Shown: piece after piece, positions 6,227-12,641 of the stretch | How positions within the stretch are numbered: position 1 is the first letter of the stretch | How the letters are laid out: the number at the start of each line of letters is the position of its first letter | NCBI GenBank assembly: GCA_003649495.1 | Contig: QMRZ01000011.1 | Location: forward strand, 1-20,456 | DNA: 20,456 nt | From: Thermoprotei archaeon | Lineage (GTDB): Archaea; Thermoproteota; Thermoprotei; Thermofilales; Thermofilaceae | Direction of reading: 5' to 3' | The notes under the pieces: model-generated | Database searches by the model: none | What the model was told of the DNA's origin: nothing | Seen by the model: only the letters and a program-made list of their open reading frames with translations | Position numbers and translations under genes: made by a program

Positions 6227-7165
6227 ATGGGATGTAGGGTGTTGGTGTGCGACCCCATGCCCCCCGTGTTCAGGGAATTGCTGGAGAAGGAGGGGCTGGA
6301 GGTTCATGAGGTAAGGAGCCCTCCCCCACATGTCCTTCGCGAGCTGGTAAGAGGTTACGATGTTCTTGTGGTGAGGAGTTCTACAAGAGTCACAGCAGAG
6401 GTCCTCGAGGCTGGCCGAAGGCTGAAGCTAGTGGCGCGGGCTGGGTCAGGGCTTGATAACATAGATGTGGAGGCTGCCGAAGCCCTCGGCATTAAAGTGA
6501 TCAACGTACCCGAAGCAGTGGCGAACGCTGTGGCTGAGCTCACCATATGCCTCATACTCTCCCTCTTGAGGATGGTGCCCAGAGCGGTGGAATCCCTCAA
6601 GGCTGGTGAGTGGGAGAAACACAAGCTCGTGGGACGTGAACTTGAGGGAATGCGTGTAGGAGTCGTGGGACTGGGGGCTGTGGGGAGCTTAGTGGCGCGT
6701 AAGCTGAAGGCGCTAGGAGCCCGAGTCATCGGTTACAGGAGGAATAAGAGGCTTCTGCTTGAGTTCTCGAGCAAATATGGCGTAGAGCCCGCTGAGAGCT
6801 TAGAAGATCTCCTGAGAAGAAGCGAGCTGGTGACTCTTCATGTGCCCTACAACAGGGAGACACATCACCTACTAAACAGGTACTCCATCCGCGAATTGCC
6901 AAGAGGCGCTTACCTCGTTAACACTTCCAGGGCGTGGGTTGTGGAGGGGCAGGCCCTTCTAGAAGCTCTTGAAGAGGGCGCTCTGGAGGGCGCAGCAATT
7001 GATGTCCACTATAATGAGCCGCCGCGGGAGGAGTGGGAGTGGAGGCTGATAAGGCACCCGAGGGTGATCGCCACACCCCACATAGGGGCTCAGACTAGGG
7101 AGGCGCGGCTCAGGGCGGCTAAGGCGCTCGCGGCTAAGATACTTGAGGAGATCCGCAAGCTTTAA
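6227..7165 (+). CDS. serA: D-3-phosphoglycerate dehydrogenase-like 2-hydroxyacid dehydrogenase
   Basis: NAD(P)-dependent D-isomer-specific 2-hydroxyacid dehydrogenase, 312 aa, the short form lacking an ACT domain that is common in archaea. RAGSGLDNID at 71-80 is the SerA-like substrate-loop signature. The cofactor domain has GLGAVG at 148-153, and the catalytic triad is Arg235 (NTSRAWVV), Glu264 (NEPP) and His285 (TPHIG). The likely reaction is oxidation of 3-phosphoglycerate in serine synthesis, but glyoxylate or hydroxypyruvate reduction is also possible. The second Rossmann strand ends GYRRNKR instead of the usual acidic residue, which points to NADP(H). ATG 6227 has GAGGGA 6 nt upstream. 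It lies 27 bp before rpl15e in the same direction, so co-transcription is possible. Confidence 0.82.
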   Translation: MGCRVLVCDPMPPVFRELLEKEGLEVHEVRSPPPHVLRELVRGYDVLVVRSSTRVTAEVLEAGRRLKLVARAGSGLDNIDVEAAEALGIKVINVPEAVANAVAELTICLILSLLRMVPRAVESLKAGEWEKHKLVGRELEGMRVGVVGLGAVGSLVARKLKALGARVIGYRRNKRLLLEFSSKYGVEPAESLEDLLRRSELVTLHVPYNRETHHLLNRYSIRELPRGAYLVNTSRAWVVEGQALLEALEEGALEGAAIDVHYNEPPREEWEWRLIRHPRVIATPHIGAQTREARLRAAKALAAKILEEIRKL

Positions 7166-7192
7166 GAGCGCTGCCGCTGCCTAACCAGGGCC

Positions 7193-7714
7193 ATGGGGTA
7201 CTATAAATACGTGGCTCAGCTATGGAAGAGGCCCAGAGATGGGCCGCTAGCCGAGGTTTACAGGAAGAGAATCATGGAGTGGAGAAGGCAGCCCACGATA
7301 GTCAGGGTTGAGAAGCCTACCAGGATTAATAGGGCTAGGGCCCTCGGCTACAAGGCAAAGCCGGGCTTCGTAGTGGTGAGAGTCAGGGTCAGGAAGGGTG
7401 GCCTAAACAGACCTAGGCCGCGCTCAGGGAGGAGGCCTAAGAGGATGGGCGTTCTGGGCTATGCGCCTCATAAGAGCGCACAGCTAATAGCTGAAGAGAG
7501 AGCTGCCAGGAAGTATCCTAACCTCGTAGTACTGGGCTCGTACTGGGTCGGCGAGGACGGCATGTACAAGTGGTATGAGGTAGTGATGGTCGACCCCCAC
7601 CACCCCTGCGTGAAGAGCGATCCGGAGAGGAACTGGGTGTGCGGAATTAGGAGGAAGATCAAATACGGTGAGAAGGTAAAGAAGGTGCTAGAGAAGATCA
7701 GGCATGAGGGCTAG
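7193..7714 (+). CDS. rpl15e: Large-subunit ribosomal protein L15e, variant C-terminus
   Basis: Archaeal/eukaryotic ribosomal protein eL15, 173 aa. The N-terminus MGYYKYVAQLWKRP, the region around RMGVLGYAPHKSAQ and the block VMVDPHHPCVKSDPE are strongly characteristic. Family members usually continue with a conserved basic segment containing a RGLTSAGKK-type motif. Here that segment is absent and the protein ends GEKVKKVLEKIRHEG. I saw no such motif in the other frames downstream, so a simple frameshift is not indicated. In archaea this gene opens the exosome superoperon, and the next gene overlaps its end by 11 bp, or starts 13 bp after it if the later start is used. Confidence 0.93.
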   Translation: MGYYKYVAQLWKRPRDGPLAEVYRKRIMEWRRQPTIVRVEKPTRINRARALGYKAKPGFVVVRVRVRKGGLNRPRPRSGRRPKRMGVLGYAPHKSAQLIAEERAARKYPNLVVLGSYWVGEDGMYKWYEVVMVDPHHPCVKSDPERNWVCGIRRKIKYGEKVKKVLEKIRHEG

Positions 7715-8156
7715 CCTGGCCAGCTCAATGGAATTTGAGGCGTTCTGCCACGCTACGGAGAACCTAGAGAAAGTTAAGAGGGCGATTCTTAACCTGCTGC
7801 CTCAGGAGCTCAGGAAAGCCTATGAAGCCAGGTTTCACGTCGAGCTCCTACAAGGGCATTACGGGAATCCCATAGCCGTGGTAAGGCTGAAGGTTATGAA
7901 CCGCAGTCACGCGAGCCTCGCACTGCTGGAGATTCTCAGGGCCATGGGGGCAGCCGACATCTCAGCCTTGGACTCAAGCATTCACGCGCGGCTGGATCGC
8001 TCTGGCAACCTGTACTTGCGCGTTGATAAGCAGATGGCCTTCCTGGGCCGCGTTAAACTGTATGAGGGCGATGACGTCGTGCGCGTGAAGGTCAAGTTGA
8101 TGCCTAAGGCCTGTGCAGCGCTTAAATCAGGGGGAGTTAAGGAGATCTTGAAGTGA
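7704..8156 (+). CDS. Exosome-operon RNA-binding protein (COG1325 family)
   Basis: Predicted RNA-binding protein long noted in archaeal exosome superoperons (COG1325); its biochemical role is not established. The N-terminal block FCHATENLEKVKRAILNLLP matches the family theme of a HATE(D)-x-x-KV segment followed by a helix. GHYGNPI and VKVKLMPKA are further typical pieces. At 150 aa the length is normal. The ATG at 7704 lies inside the end of rpl15e. ATG 7728 would give a protein beginning MEFEAFCHATE, closer to family N-termini, and neither has a clear ribosome binding site. The stop codon overlaps the next GTG in GTGA, showing coupling with the RNase P gene. Confidence 0.8.
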   Translation: MRASLASSMEFEAFCHATENLEKVKRAILNLLPQELRKAYEARFHVELLQGHYGNPIAVVRLKVMNRSHASLALLEILRAMGAADISALDSSIHARLDRSGNLYLRVDKQMAFLGRVKLYEGDDVVRVKVKLMPKACAALKSGGVKEILK

Positions 8157-8902
8157 CGCGCCGTTTCTACGACCTGTTAATCGCTTTAGAGGCTTTGGCG
8201 GGCGGGGCTCTGAGCAGAGCGCGTGAACTAGGCTTCAGCGGCGTGGGCGCTGCCGTCAGGGTCAGCCGGCTGCTCCACTCGCCTCACCGCGTCTTGGAAC
8301 TATTGTCTGATGTGAGGAAGCTGGGGGAGGAGGAGGGAGTCGACGTGGTAACTAGGCTGGTCATAGATACCCCACTCCGTGAGGGGCAAGTTAAGGCGTT
8401 ATTGAGGAGGTGGAGGAGGAGGTTTGAGGTGATCTCAGCCTACTCAGTGGGGAGGAGGCTTACGGCTTTCGCCTGCAGGGATTCAAGGATAGACGTGGTG
8501 ACACTAATTCCCGGCGCTGAGCTGATGAGGGGTGACCTCATGTACATAAGAACTTTAGAGAAGAGGGTTGAGCTCCTGCTAGCCCCCCTACATGATGAGG
8601 AGCTTAGGAGGAGGGCAGAGGTAATGGCCGAGTACGCGAGATTCGTAGAGCTATTGAAGAGGAAGGGCTTGGCGGGCTATGTGGTATTCTCTTCTGGTGC
8701 CAGTAGTTCACGCACTCTGCGCGACCCTCGCTCCATGGCAGCTCTGCTGCACGTGCTAGGCCTCAATCATGAGGAGGCTCTTGATGCTGTATCAACTAAC
8801 CCTCTCAGCCTCGTAAGGGAGAACAGGGATAAGCTGGCTGGCATAGTGCCGGTCAGGGGAGTCAGGGTGCTGGGCAAGGATGAGGAGCTAGGTGAGGAGT
8901 AG
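8153..8902 (+). CDS. rnp3: RNase P protein component 3 (Rpp30)
   Basis: Archaeal RNase P subunit Rpp30, a TIM-barrel-like protein that pairs with Pop5 to support the catalytic RNA in 5' processing of tRNA precursors. The call rests on RFYDLLI at the start, the repeated beta/alpha pattern (ELGFSGVGAAV, DVVTRLVIDT, RIDVVTLIPG), VVFSSGASSSRTLRDPRSMAALLHVLG and the closing NPLSLVRENRDK helix. Length 249 aa is normal to slightly long. The GTG start overlaps the previous stop (GTGA) with GGAG a few bases upstream. Its position between COG1325 and the Pop5 gene is the usual archaeal arrangement and strengthens the call. Confidence 0.88.
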   Translation: MTRRFYDLLIALEALAGGALSRARELGFSGVGAAVRVSRLLHSPHRVLELLSDVRKLGEEEGVDVVTRLVIDTPLREGQVKALLRRWRRRFEVISAYSVGRRLTAFACRDSRIDVVTLIPGAELMRGDLMYIRTLEKRVELLLAPLHDEELRRRAEVMAEYARFVELLKRKGLAGYVVFSSGASSSRTLRDPRSMAALLHVLGLNHEEALDAVSTNPLSLVRENRDKLAGIVPVRGVRVLGKDEELGEE

Positions 8903-8923
8903 TGGCATGGGCCGGTGGTTGGC

Positions 8924-9322
8924 TTGGGCGGCGCTAGGTACATTGTAGCGGTCATCGAGGAACCAGGTGACTTAGCTACACGTATTGTAGAGGTTGTGGT
9001 TGAGTTCTTGGGAGTAGCGGGATTAGCTAGAGTTAGGCCAACCATAGTGCGCATCGACGCTGGGAGGCGTGTCGCCGTAGTGAGGGTTGAGAGGGAGGGG
9101 CTTTCCCTACTAAGAGCAGCTTTAGCTGCCTATCCAAAGCCAGTCTTGAGGATCGTTAAGGTAACGGGCACCCTGAGGCGGGCGCTAAGGATAGCTGAGA
9201 GCCTGAAAACTGGTGAGGAGGCGGGTACACAGAATAGGGGGTGGAGAGCGCCACAGAGTGCGCAGAAGCGTGAGGAAGGCACACAAGAGGGCGGCCCAGA
9301 AGGGGAGATGGGCGATACGTAA
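8924..9322 (+). CDS. rnp2: RNase P protein component 2 (Pop5) with hydrophilic tail
   Basis: Small alpha/beta RNase P subunit that forms a heterodimer with Rpp30. Family features are GGARYIVAVI at the N-terminus, the central LRAALAAYP helix and RIVKVTGTLRRAL near residue 80, equivalent to the SGT motif of Pop5. The folded core ends about residue 92. The last 40 or so residues are hydrophilic, rich in Gly, Glu, Gln and Arg, and not part of the normal Pop5 fold. I place the start at TTG 8924 because GGTG at 8914-8917 lies exactly 6 nt upstream; GTG 8915 is the alternative. The gene is 21 bp from rpp30. A basic open frame (9213-9422) overlaps the tail in another frame. Confidence 0.82.
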   Translation: MGGARYIVAVIEEPGDLATRIVEVVVEFLGVAGLARVRPTIVRIDAGRRVAVVRVEREGLSLLRAALAAYPKPVLRIVKVTGTLRRALRIAESLKTGEEAGTQNRGWRAPQSAQKREEGTQEGGPEGEMGDT

Positions 9323-9390
9323 CATGGGCTTTCCGAGAGTTGAGAGCCTTGCACAGGGGTTGGGTATGGGAGTATGGGAGGAGCGGGAGG

Positions 9391-9402
9391 TTAAAGCTTT
9401 AA
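9391..9402 (+). promoter_or_regulatory. Palindromic TATA-like box of psmA
   Basis: TTAAAGCTTTAA is a perfect 12-bp palindrome with TATA character. Initiation would fall near 9423, 13 nt before the psmA ATG, leaving GGGGGTG (9425-9431) as ribosome binding site. It implies that psmA can be expressed apart from the upstream RNase P genes. Confidence 0.5.
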
Positions 9403-9435
9403 ACTGTACGCCCCTGGGGTAAGTGGGGGTGTTGG

Positions 9436-10155
9436 ATGTTCACTCCACCTGGAGTTGGCTACGACCGCGCGGTTATACTGTTCTCGCCAGATGGCCGCCT
9501 ATTCCAAGTAGAGTACGCTCACGAGGCGGTCAAGAAGGGGTCAACCACGCTTGGGATAAAGACGCCGGAGGGCGTCGTGCTAGCAGCTGAGAAGAGGCAG
9601 CCCTCAAGGCTAGCCGAGAGCGCGGAGAAGATCAAGAAGATAGATGACCACGTGGGGCTGGCATTCTCAGGCCTCTTCGGCGATGCCAGGGTGCTTATAG
9701 ACGACGCGAGGGTCTACGCTCAGATATACAGGCTGACCTACGGTGAGAGGATTCCGGTTGAGCTGCTGGCTAAGAGAATATGTGACATAAAGCAGGTTTA
9801 CACTCAGCACGGTGGCGTTAGGCCCTTCGGCGTATCCTTCCTGATAGGCGGCGTCGACAGGCGGGGGCCCCACCTGATAATGACCGACCCCGGCGGCAGT
9901 TACATGAGTTATAAGGCTGAGGCGATAGGCGCTAATGCCCAGACGATCCTAGAGTTCTTTGAGCAGGCCTATAGGGAGGATATGGGGCTCGAGGAGGCCA
10001 TTCTACTGGCCCTGAGAGCGCTGGATAGGGTGATCGAGGGAGGGTTGACGCCAGCTAAGGTCGAATTAGCAGTGGTGAGCGTGAAGGACCAGGTGTTCAG
10101 GCTACTAACACAGGATGAGGTAGCAGGCTACCTCGGGAAGCTTGGGCAGCAGTGA
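9436..10155 (+). CDS. psmA: Proteasome subunit alpha
   Basis: Alpha subunit of the archaeal 20S proteasome, which forms the outer rings and gates substrate entry. The N-terminus GYDRAVILFSPDGRLFQVEY contains the alpha-type signature and the YDR gate segment. KRICDIKQVYTQHGGVRPFGVS and DPGGSYMSYKAEAIG are also typical of alpha subunits. Length 239 aa is normal. Alpha subunits keep their N-terminal extension and lack the catalytic threonine, as here. In many archaea psmA is followed by SBDS, rrp4, rrp41 and rrp42; here a 338-bp gene-free region follows instead, so the superoperon is split. Confidence 0.95.
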   Translation: MFTPPGVGYDRAVILFSPDGRLFQVEYAHEAVKKGSTTLGIKTPEGVVLAAEKRQPSRLAESAEKIKKIDDHVGLAFSGLFGDARVLIDDARVYAQIYRLTYGERIPVELLAKRICDIKQVYTQHGGVRPFGVSFLIGGVDRRGPHLIMTDPGGSYMSYKAEAIGANAQTILEFFEQAYREDMGLEEAILLALRALDRVIEGGLTPAKVELAVVSVKDQVFRLLTQDEVAGYLGKLGQQ

Positions 10156-10219
10156 CAGGCTCTTCACTACTCGCCGGACCGCTTCTCTCACATGTAGGTA
10201 CGGTATCTGCGGTAAAGGG

Positions 10220-10226
10220 ATATAAG
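10220..10226 (+). promoter_or_regulatory. TATA box upstream of the structured intergenic region
   Basis: ATATAAG is a good TATA match. Its centre is about 25 nt before GGCAGGGAG at 10247, the 5' arm of the first long stem. No open reading frame follows for 270 bp, which suggests the promoter drives a non-coding RNA. Confidence 0.5.
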
Positions 10227-10246
10227 CGAAGCTGTATTCATCAACA

Positions 10247-10415
10247 GGCAGGGAGTCTCGACTAATTAGGATGATGAGGGTTTCGCGCGGGCGAGGTAAG
10301 CCCTATGAGCGGAGGCCCTTGAGCTCTGATGCCTGAAATAGACTCTCCCTGCCAGCCGAGGCAACACAGCTGTCGACAAAGCTGCAGGCGGGACTCGAAG
10401 TGATCACCTCCGGCT
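10247..10415 (+). ncRNA. Candidate structured non-coding RNA, family unknown
   Basis: There is no gene in 10156-10493. Two adjacent closed domains can be drawn. In the first, GGCAGGGAGTCT (10247-10258) pairs with AGACTCTCCCTGCC (10340-10353), 12 bp with a 2-nt bulge; inside it AGGGTTT (10277-10283) pairs with AAGCCCT (10298-10304). The second starts at the next base: AGCCGAGG (10354-10361) pairs with CCTCCGGCT (10407-10415) with one bulge, enclosing CAGCT/AGCTG (10367-10371, 10380-10384). The first domain has ATGATGA (10271-10277) and CTGA (10326-10329), resembling box C and box D or a kink-turn. I could not match it to SRP RNA, RNase P RNA, tRNA or a riboswitch. The 3' end is a guess. Confidence 0.4.
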
Positions 10416-10437
10416 CACCTCTGTGGCACTGGATCGG

Positions 10438-10456
10438 GTGGTTAGCCCACTACCAC
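10438..10456 (+). other. Small hairpin before the PAPS-reductase-like gene
   Basis: GTGGT (10438-10442) pairs with ACCAC (10452-10456) over a 9-nt loop. It sits between the candidate RNA and the next promoter and might mark the end of that RNA. The stem is short and no U-run follows. Confidence 0.25.
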
Positions 10457-10457
10457 G

Positions 10458-10465
10458 CTTATTTA
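10458..10465 (+). promoter_or_regulatory. TATA box of the PAPS-reductase-like gene
   Basis: CTTATTTA is centred about 32 nt before ATG 10494, predicting a leader of only a few nucleotides. Confidence 0.5.
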
Positions 10466-10493
10466 CCCGTGGTTGCCGGTAAGTAGCTAGTGG

Positions 10494-12374
10494 ATGGCGA
10501 GGAGTGTGGGTACCAGGAAGTTCAGGGTGCTGGAGCGTGTTAGCGCTAAGTTATACTGGTGTGAGCAGTGTAATCTCCCGCTGCTCACTAGGCACTGTGG
10601 GATCTGCGGGGGTGAAGGGAGGCCCCTCAGGCTGACGCCTCCGGCCGATGCGAGGCCTGCCTTCGGCGTCGAGTATAGGCAGCTTTGGGAATTAATAGAG
10701 GAGGAGACGGGGGTGAGAGGGCTCTACCCTAAGCGCAAGGTGGTATTGCTCAACAAGATCCCATACCCCGATGCTGCTGACGAGGTAGTAGTGGACGGCT
10801 ACGTAATAGGCCATCGCTACTATGACCTCAGCACTGGCAGGTGGAGGTTCAAACCCCTCTACGCTGGTGTCTCGGAAATCTTAAGGAGGAGGGAAGGCTT
10901 TTACGCGGTAGTTAACCTGCCCTCTCTGGCTAGGAACTACGAGATACATAGGGATAAAGTTGTGGAGGCGAACCTGCCGCCGAAGGGCTCGCGCCGCTAC
11001 ATAGCTCTGGGGACCACCACCGGCTACGAGGGCGTGGGGATGCTCATCAGGGGAGGGAGGATAAGGGTCTTAAAGTGCTGGAGGGCTAAGCGCTACAGGT
11101 GGGGGAGTAAGGACCCGAGCTGGGCTGAGGTCGTTAAAGCCAATGAAGCCAGGCTTAGCCTCCTCGAGCAAGAGGCTATAGAGTTCCTCAGGAGAGTCCA
11201 TGAAAAGCATGGCCTGCCGCCAGTGGTTTCCTTCAGTGGGGGCAAGGACAGCCTAGTCACTTATCACATAGCTAAGAAGGCGCTGGGGAAGGTCGCTATA
11301 TTGTTCAATGATACAGGGCTGGAGCTACCAGAGACCCTGAGTTACGTCAAGCAATTCGCTAAGAGGGAGGGAGTTGAGCTGATAGTCGCTGATGCAGGGC
11401 TCGCCTTCTGGAGCTCTCTGCGCACTATGGGACCGCCAGCGCGTGATTACAGGTGGTGCTGTAAGGTTGTTAAGCTGGTGCCCATAGCGAAGACAATCCA
11501 GGAGCGCTTCAAGGGCGGGGCCCTCAGCATAGTGGGTCAGCGGAGGCTGGAGTCGGCATCTCGAGCTCTGAGCCCTCGAGTCTACAGGAACAGGTGGCTG
11601 CCTAACGTCGTGGTCGCGGCGCCCATCGCCTCGTGGACAGCTCTTGAAGTCTGGCTATACATACTTCGAGAGAGGCTCACACCCAACCCCCTCTACTACC
11701 TAGGCTTTGACAGGCTTGGTTGCTGGCTGTGCCCAGCCATGGAGGTGGGGGAAATGGAGGCTGTCAAAGCCATCCACCCGGACCTGTGGTCTAGGTGGGA
11801 GGAGTACCTGGAGTCCTACGCCAAGGCTCGCTCGTTACCGAGTGAGTGGCTAACTCTGGCCCTGTGGAGATGGCTCATACCACCAGGCGATGTAAGGCGG
11901 CTCCTCCGCGAGCAGGAGGCTGCGCTTAGCGCGTTAGAAAGGGGGGTTAGGGTTAAGGTCTGGGAGCGTGCTGGCGGCGTAGCTGTGCGCGTTGAAGCCC
12001 CTCTCCACCCCATGGACGCCCGCTCCTTAGCAAATACACTCACAGCGCTCGCAGAGGTCCTAGTGCTCGATGATAAGAGTCTCGAGGTCGGTGGGGCGCG
12101 AGTACATATCAGGAGCGTAGAGAATGGGGTTGAAGTGGAGCTCAGGGGTAAGCTCGAGGCTGAAGCCCTCCTCAAGTCGGTGGTGAGGGCGGCATTCTGT
12201 ATAGGCTGCGGGTCGTGCGAGCTCTGGTGTCCCGAGGAGGCACTGAGGCTCGAGGGGGGCGTCCCGCTGGTGGAGCTTCAGCGCTGTGCACACTGTGGAG
12301 TATGTAATAGGGTGTGTCCAGTGGCTGAGTACACTGCTAAACTTATGAGGCTCAGATCTCTTCAAGCTCAGTGA
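10494..12374 (+). CDS. Zinc-ribbon/PAPS-reductase-like/ferredoxin fusion protein
   Basis: A 626-aa multidomain protein. Residues 23-38 form a zinc ribbon (Cys23, 26, 35, 38). About 80-190 looks like a PUA-type RNA-binding region (KRKVVLL, VVDGYVIGHRYYD, GVGMLIRGGRI). A PP-loop ATP-pyrophosphatase domain follows with SFSGGKDS at 246-253. It has CC at 322-323 and CxxC at 410-413 (GCWLCP), the spacing that binds a [4Fe-4S] cluster in APS reductase. Residues 569-579 (CIGCGSCELWC) and 598-608 (CAHCGVCNRVC) each supply four cysteines for a [4Fe-4S] ferredoxin cluster. Similar archaeal proteins are annotated as PAPS reductase. The putative RNA-binding part suggests tRNA sulfur chemistry as an alternative; both are inference. 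It has its own TATA box and overlaps the convergent zinc-protein gene by 23 bp. Confidence 0.85.
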   Translation: MARSVGTRKFRVLERVSAKLYWCEQCNLPLLTRHCGICGGEGRPLRLTPPADARPAFGVEYRQLWELIEEETGVRGLYPKRKVVLLNKIPYPDAADEVVVDGYVIGHRYYDLSTGRWRFKPLYAGVSEILRRREGFYAVVNLPSLARNYEIHRDKVVEANLPPKGSRRYIALGTTTGYEGVGMLIRGGRIRVLKCWRAKRYRWGSKDPSWAEVVKANEARLSLLEQEAIEFLRRVHEKHGLPPVVSFSGGKDSLVTYHIAKKALGKVAILFNDTGLELPETLSYVKQFAKREGVELIVADAGLAFWSSLRTMGPPARDYRWCCKVVKLVPIAKTIQERFKGGALSIVGQRRLESASRALSPRVYRNRWLPNVVVAAPIASWTALEVWLYILRERLTPNPLYYLGFDRLGCWLCPAMEVGEMEAVKAIHPDLWSRWEEYLESYAKARSLPSEWLTLALWRWLIPPGDVRRLLREQEAALSALERGVRVKVWERAGGVAVRVEAPLHPMDARSLANTLTALAEVLVLDDKSLEVGGARVHIRSVENGVEVELRGKLEAEALLKSVVRAAFCIGCGSCELWCPEEALRLEGGVPLVELQRCAHCGVCNRVCPVAEYTAKLMRLRSLQAQ

Positions 12375-12528
12375 GGCATATCGCGCACTTACCTCGTATC
12401 TTCTTGTGGCATATAGGGCAGTACAGCACGTCGCACCTAGGGCACTTGTACATGGTGTCCCCTCGATAGAGCCTCTTACCACAGCGCACGCACCTACCTA
12501 CCATCAGCAGCTTTGGCACATACGCCAT
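12352..12528 (-). CDS. Small protein with four CxxC pairs (two predicted zinc sites)
   Basis: A 58-aa protein whose eight cysteines form four CxxC pairs at 13/16, 29/32, 37/40 and 48/51, enough for two zinc ions. The fold could be two zinc ribbons or a cross-braced RING-like/treble-clef arrangement. I know of no assigned function. Little else is present: a basic linker (GKRLYRG) and an acidic C-terminus. ATG 12528 is chosen because GGTG (12538-12535 on this strand) lies exactly 6 nt upstream; the open frame also allows GTG 12537. A minus-strand TATA-like box lies at 12563-12569. Its last 23 bp overlap the end of the convergent PAPS-reductase-like gene. Confidence 0.75.
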   Translation of the reverse strand: MAYVPKLLMVGRCVRCGKRLYRGDTMYKCPRCDVLYCPICHKKIRGKCAICLTELEEI

Positions 12529-12562
12529 ACGCGCCACCTTGACACGTGACCACTAGGTGCGC

Positions 12563-12569
12563 ATTAAAG
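12563..12569 (-). promoter_or_regulatory. TATA-like box of the small zinc-protein gene
   Basis: On the minus strand the bases read CTTTAAT. They predict initiation near 12540, about 12 nt before the ATG and just before its GGTG site. Confidence 0.45.
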
Positions 12570-12605
12570 AACCTTCCGCCAGCCAGCTGGGGGCTCGGCG
12601 CGTGC

Positions 12606-12613
12606 CTTAAATA
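12606..12613 (+). promoter_or_regulatory. TATA box of rps26e-trmY
   Basis: CTTAAATA is a strong archaeal TATA match, with predicted initiation near 12635 and the rps26e ATG at 12642. It is separate from the minus-strand box of the divergent zinc-protein gene. Confidence 0.6.
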
Positions 12614-12641
12614 CTCCCGCCATATGGAGGGATGAAGGACC

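Noticed and set aside
10247..10354. Fluoride or other known riboswitch, suggested by GATGAGGG and CTCTGATGCCT.
   Set aside because: The pseudoknot and the AACCGC-like linker were not found and the downstream gene is not a fluoride or metal exporter; left as unassigned structured RNA.
10381..10440. Possible tRNA on the minus strand, because CACTTCGAGTCCCGC resembles a T-arm.
   Set aside because: The five bases on each side of the loop do not pair, and no D-arm, anticodon arm or acceptor stem could be assembled.
12060..12482. Minus-strand 140-codon frame opposite the ferredoxin end of the PAPS-reductase-like gene.
   Set aside because: It is opposite the eight ferredoxin cysteines and overlaps the small zinc-protein gene in a different frame; content is random-looking.
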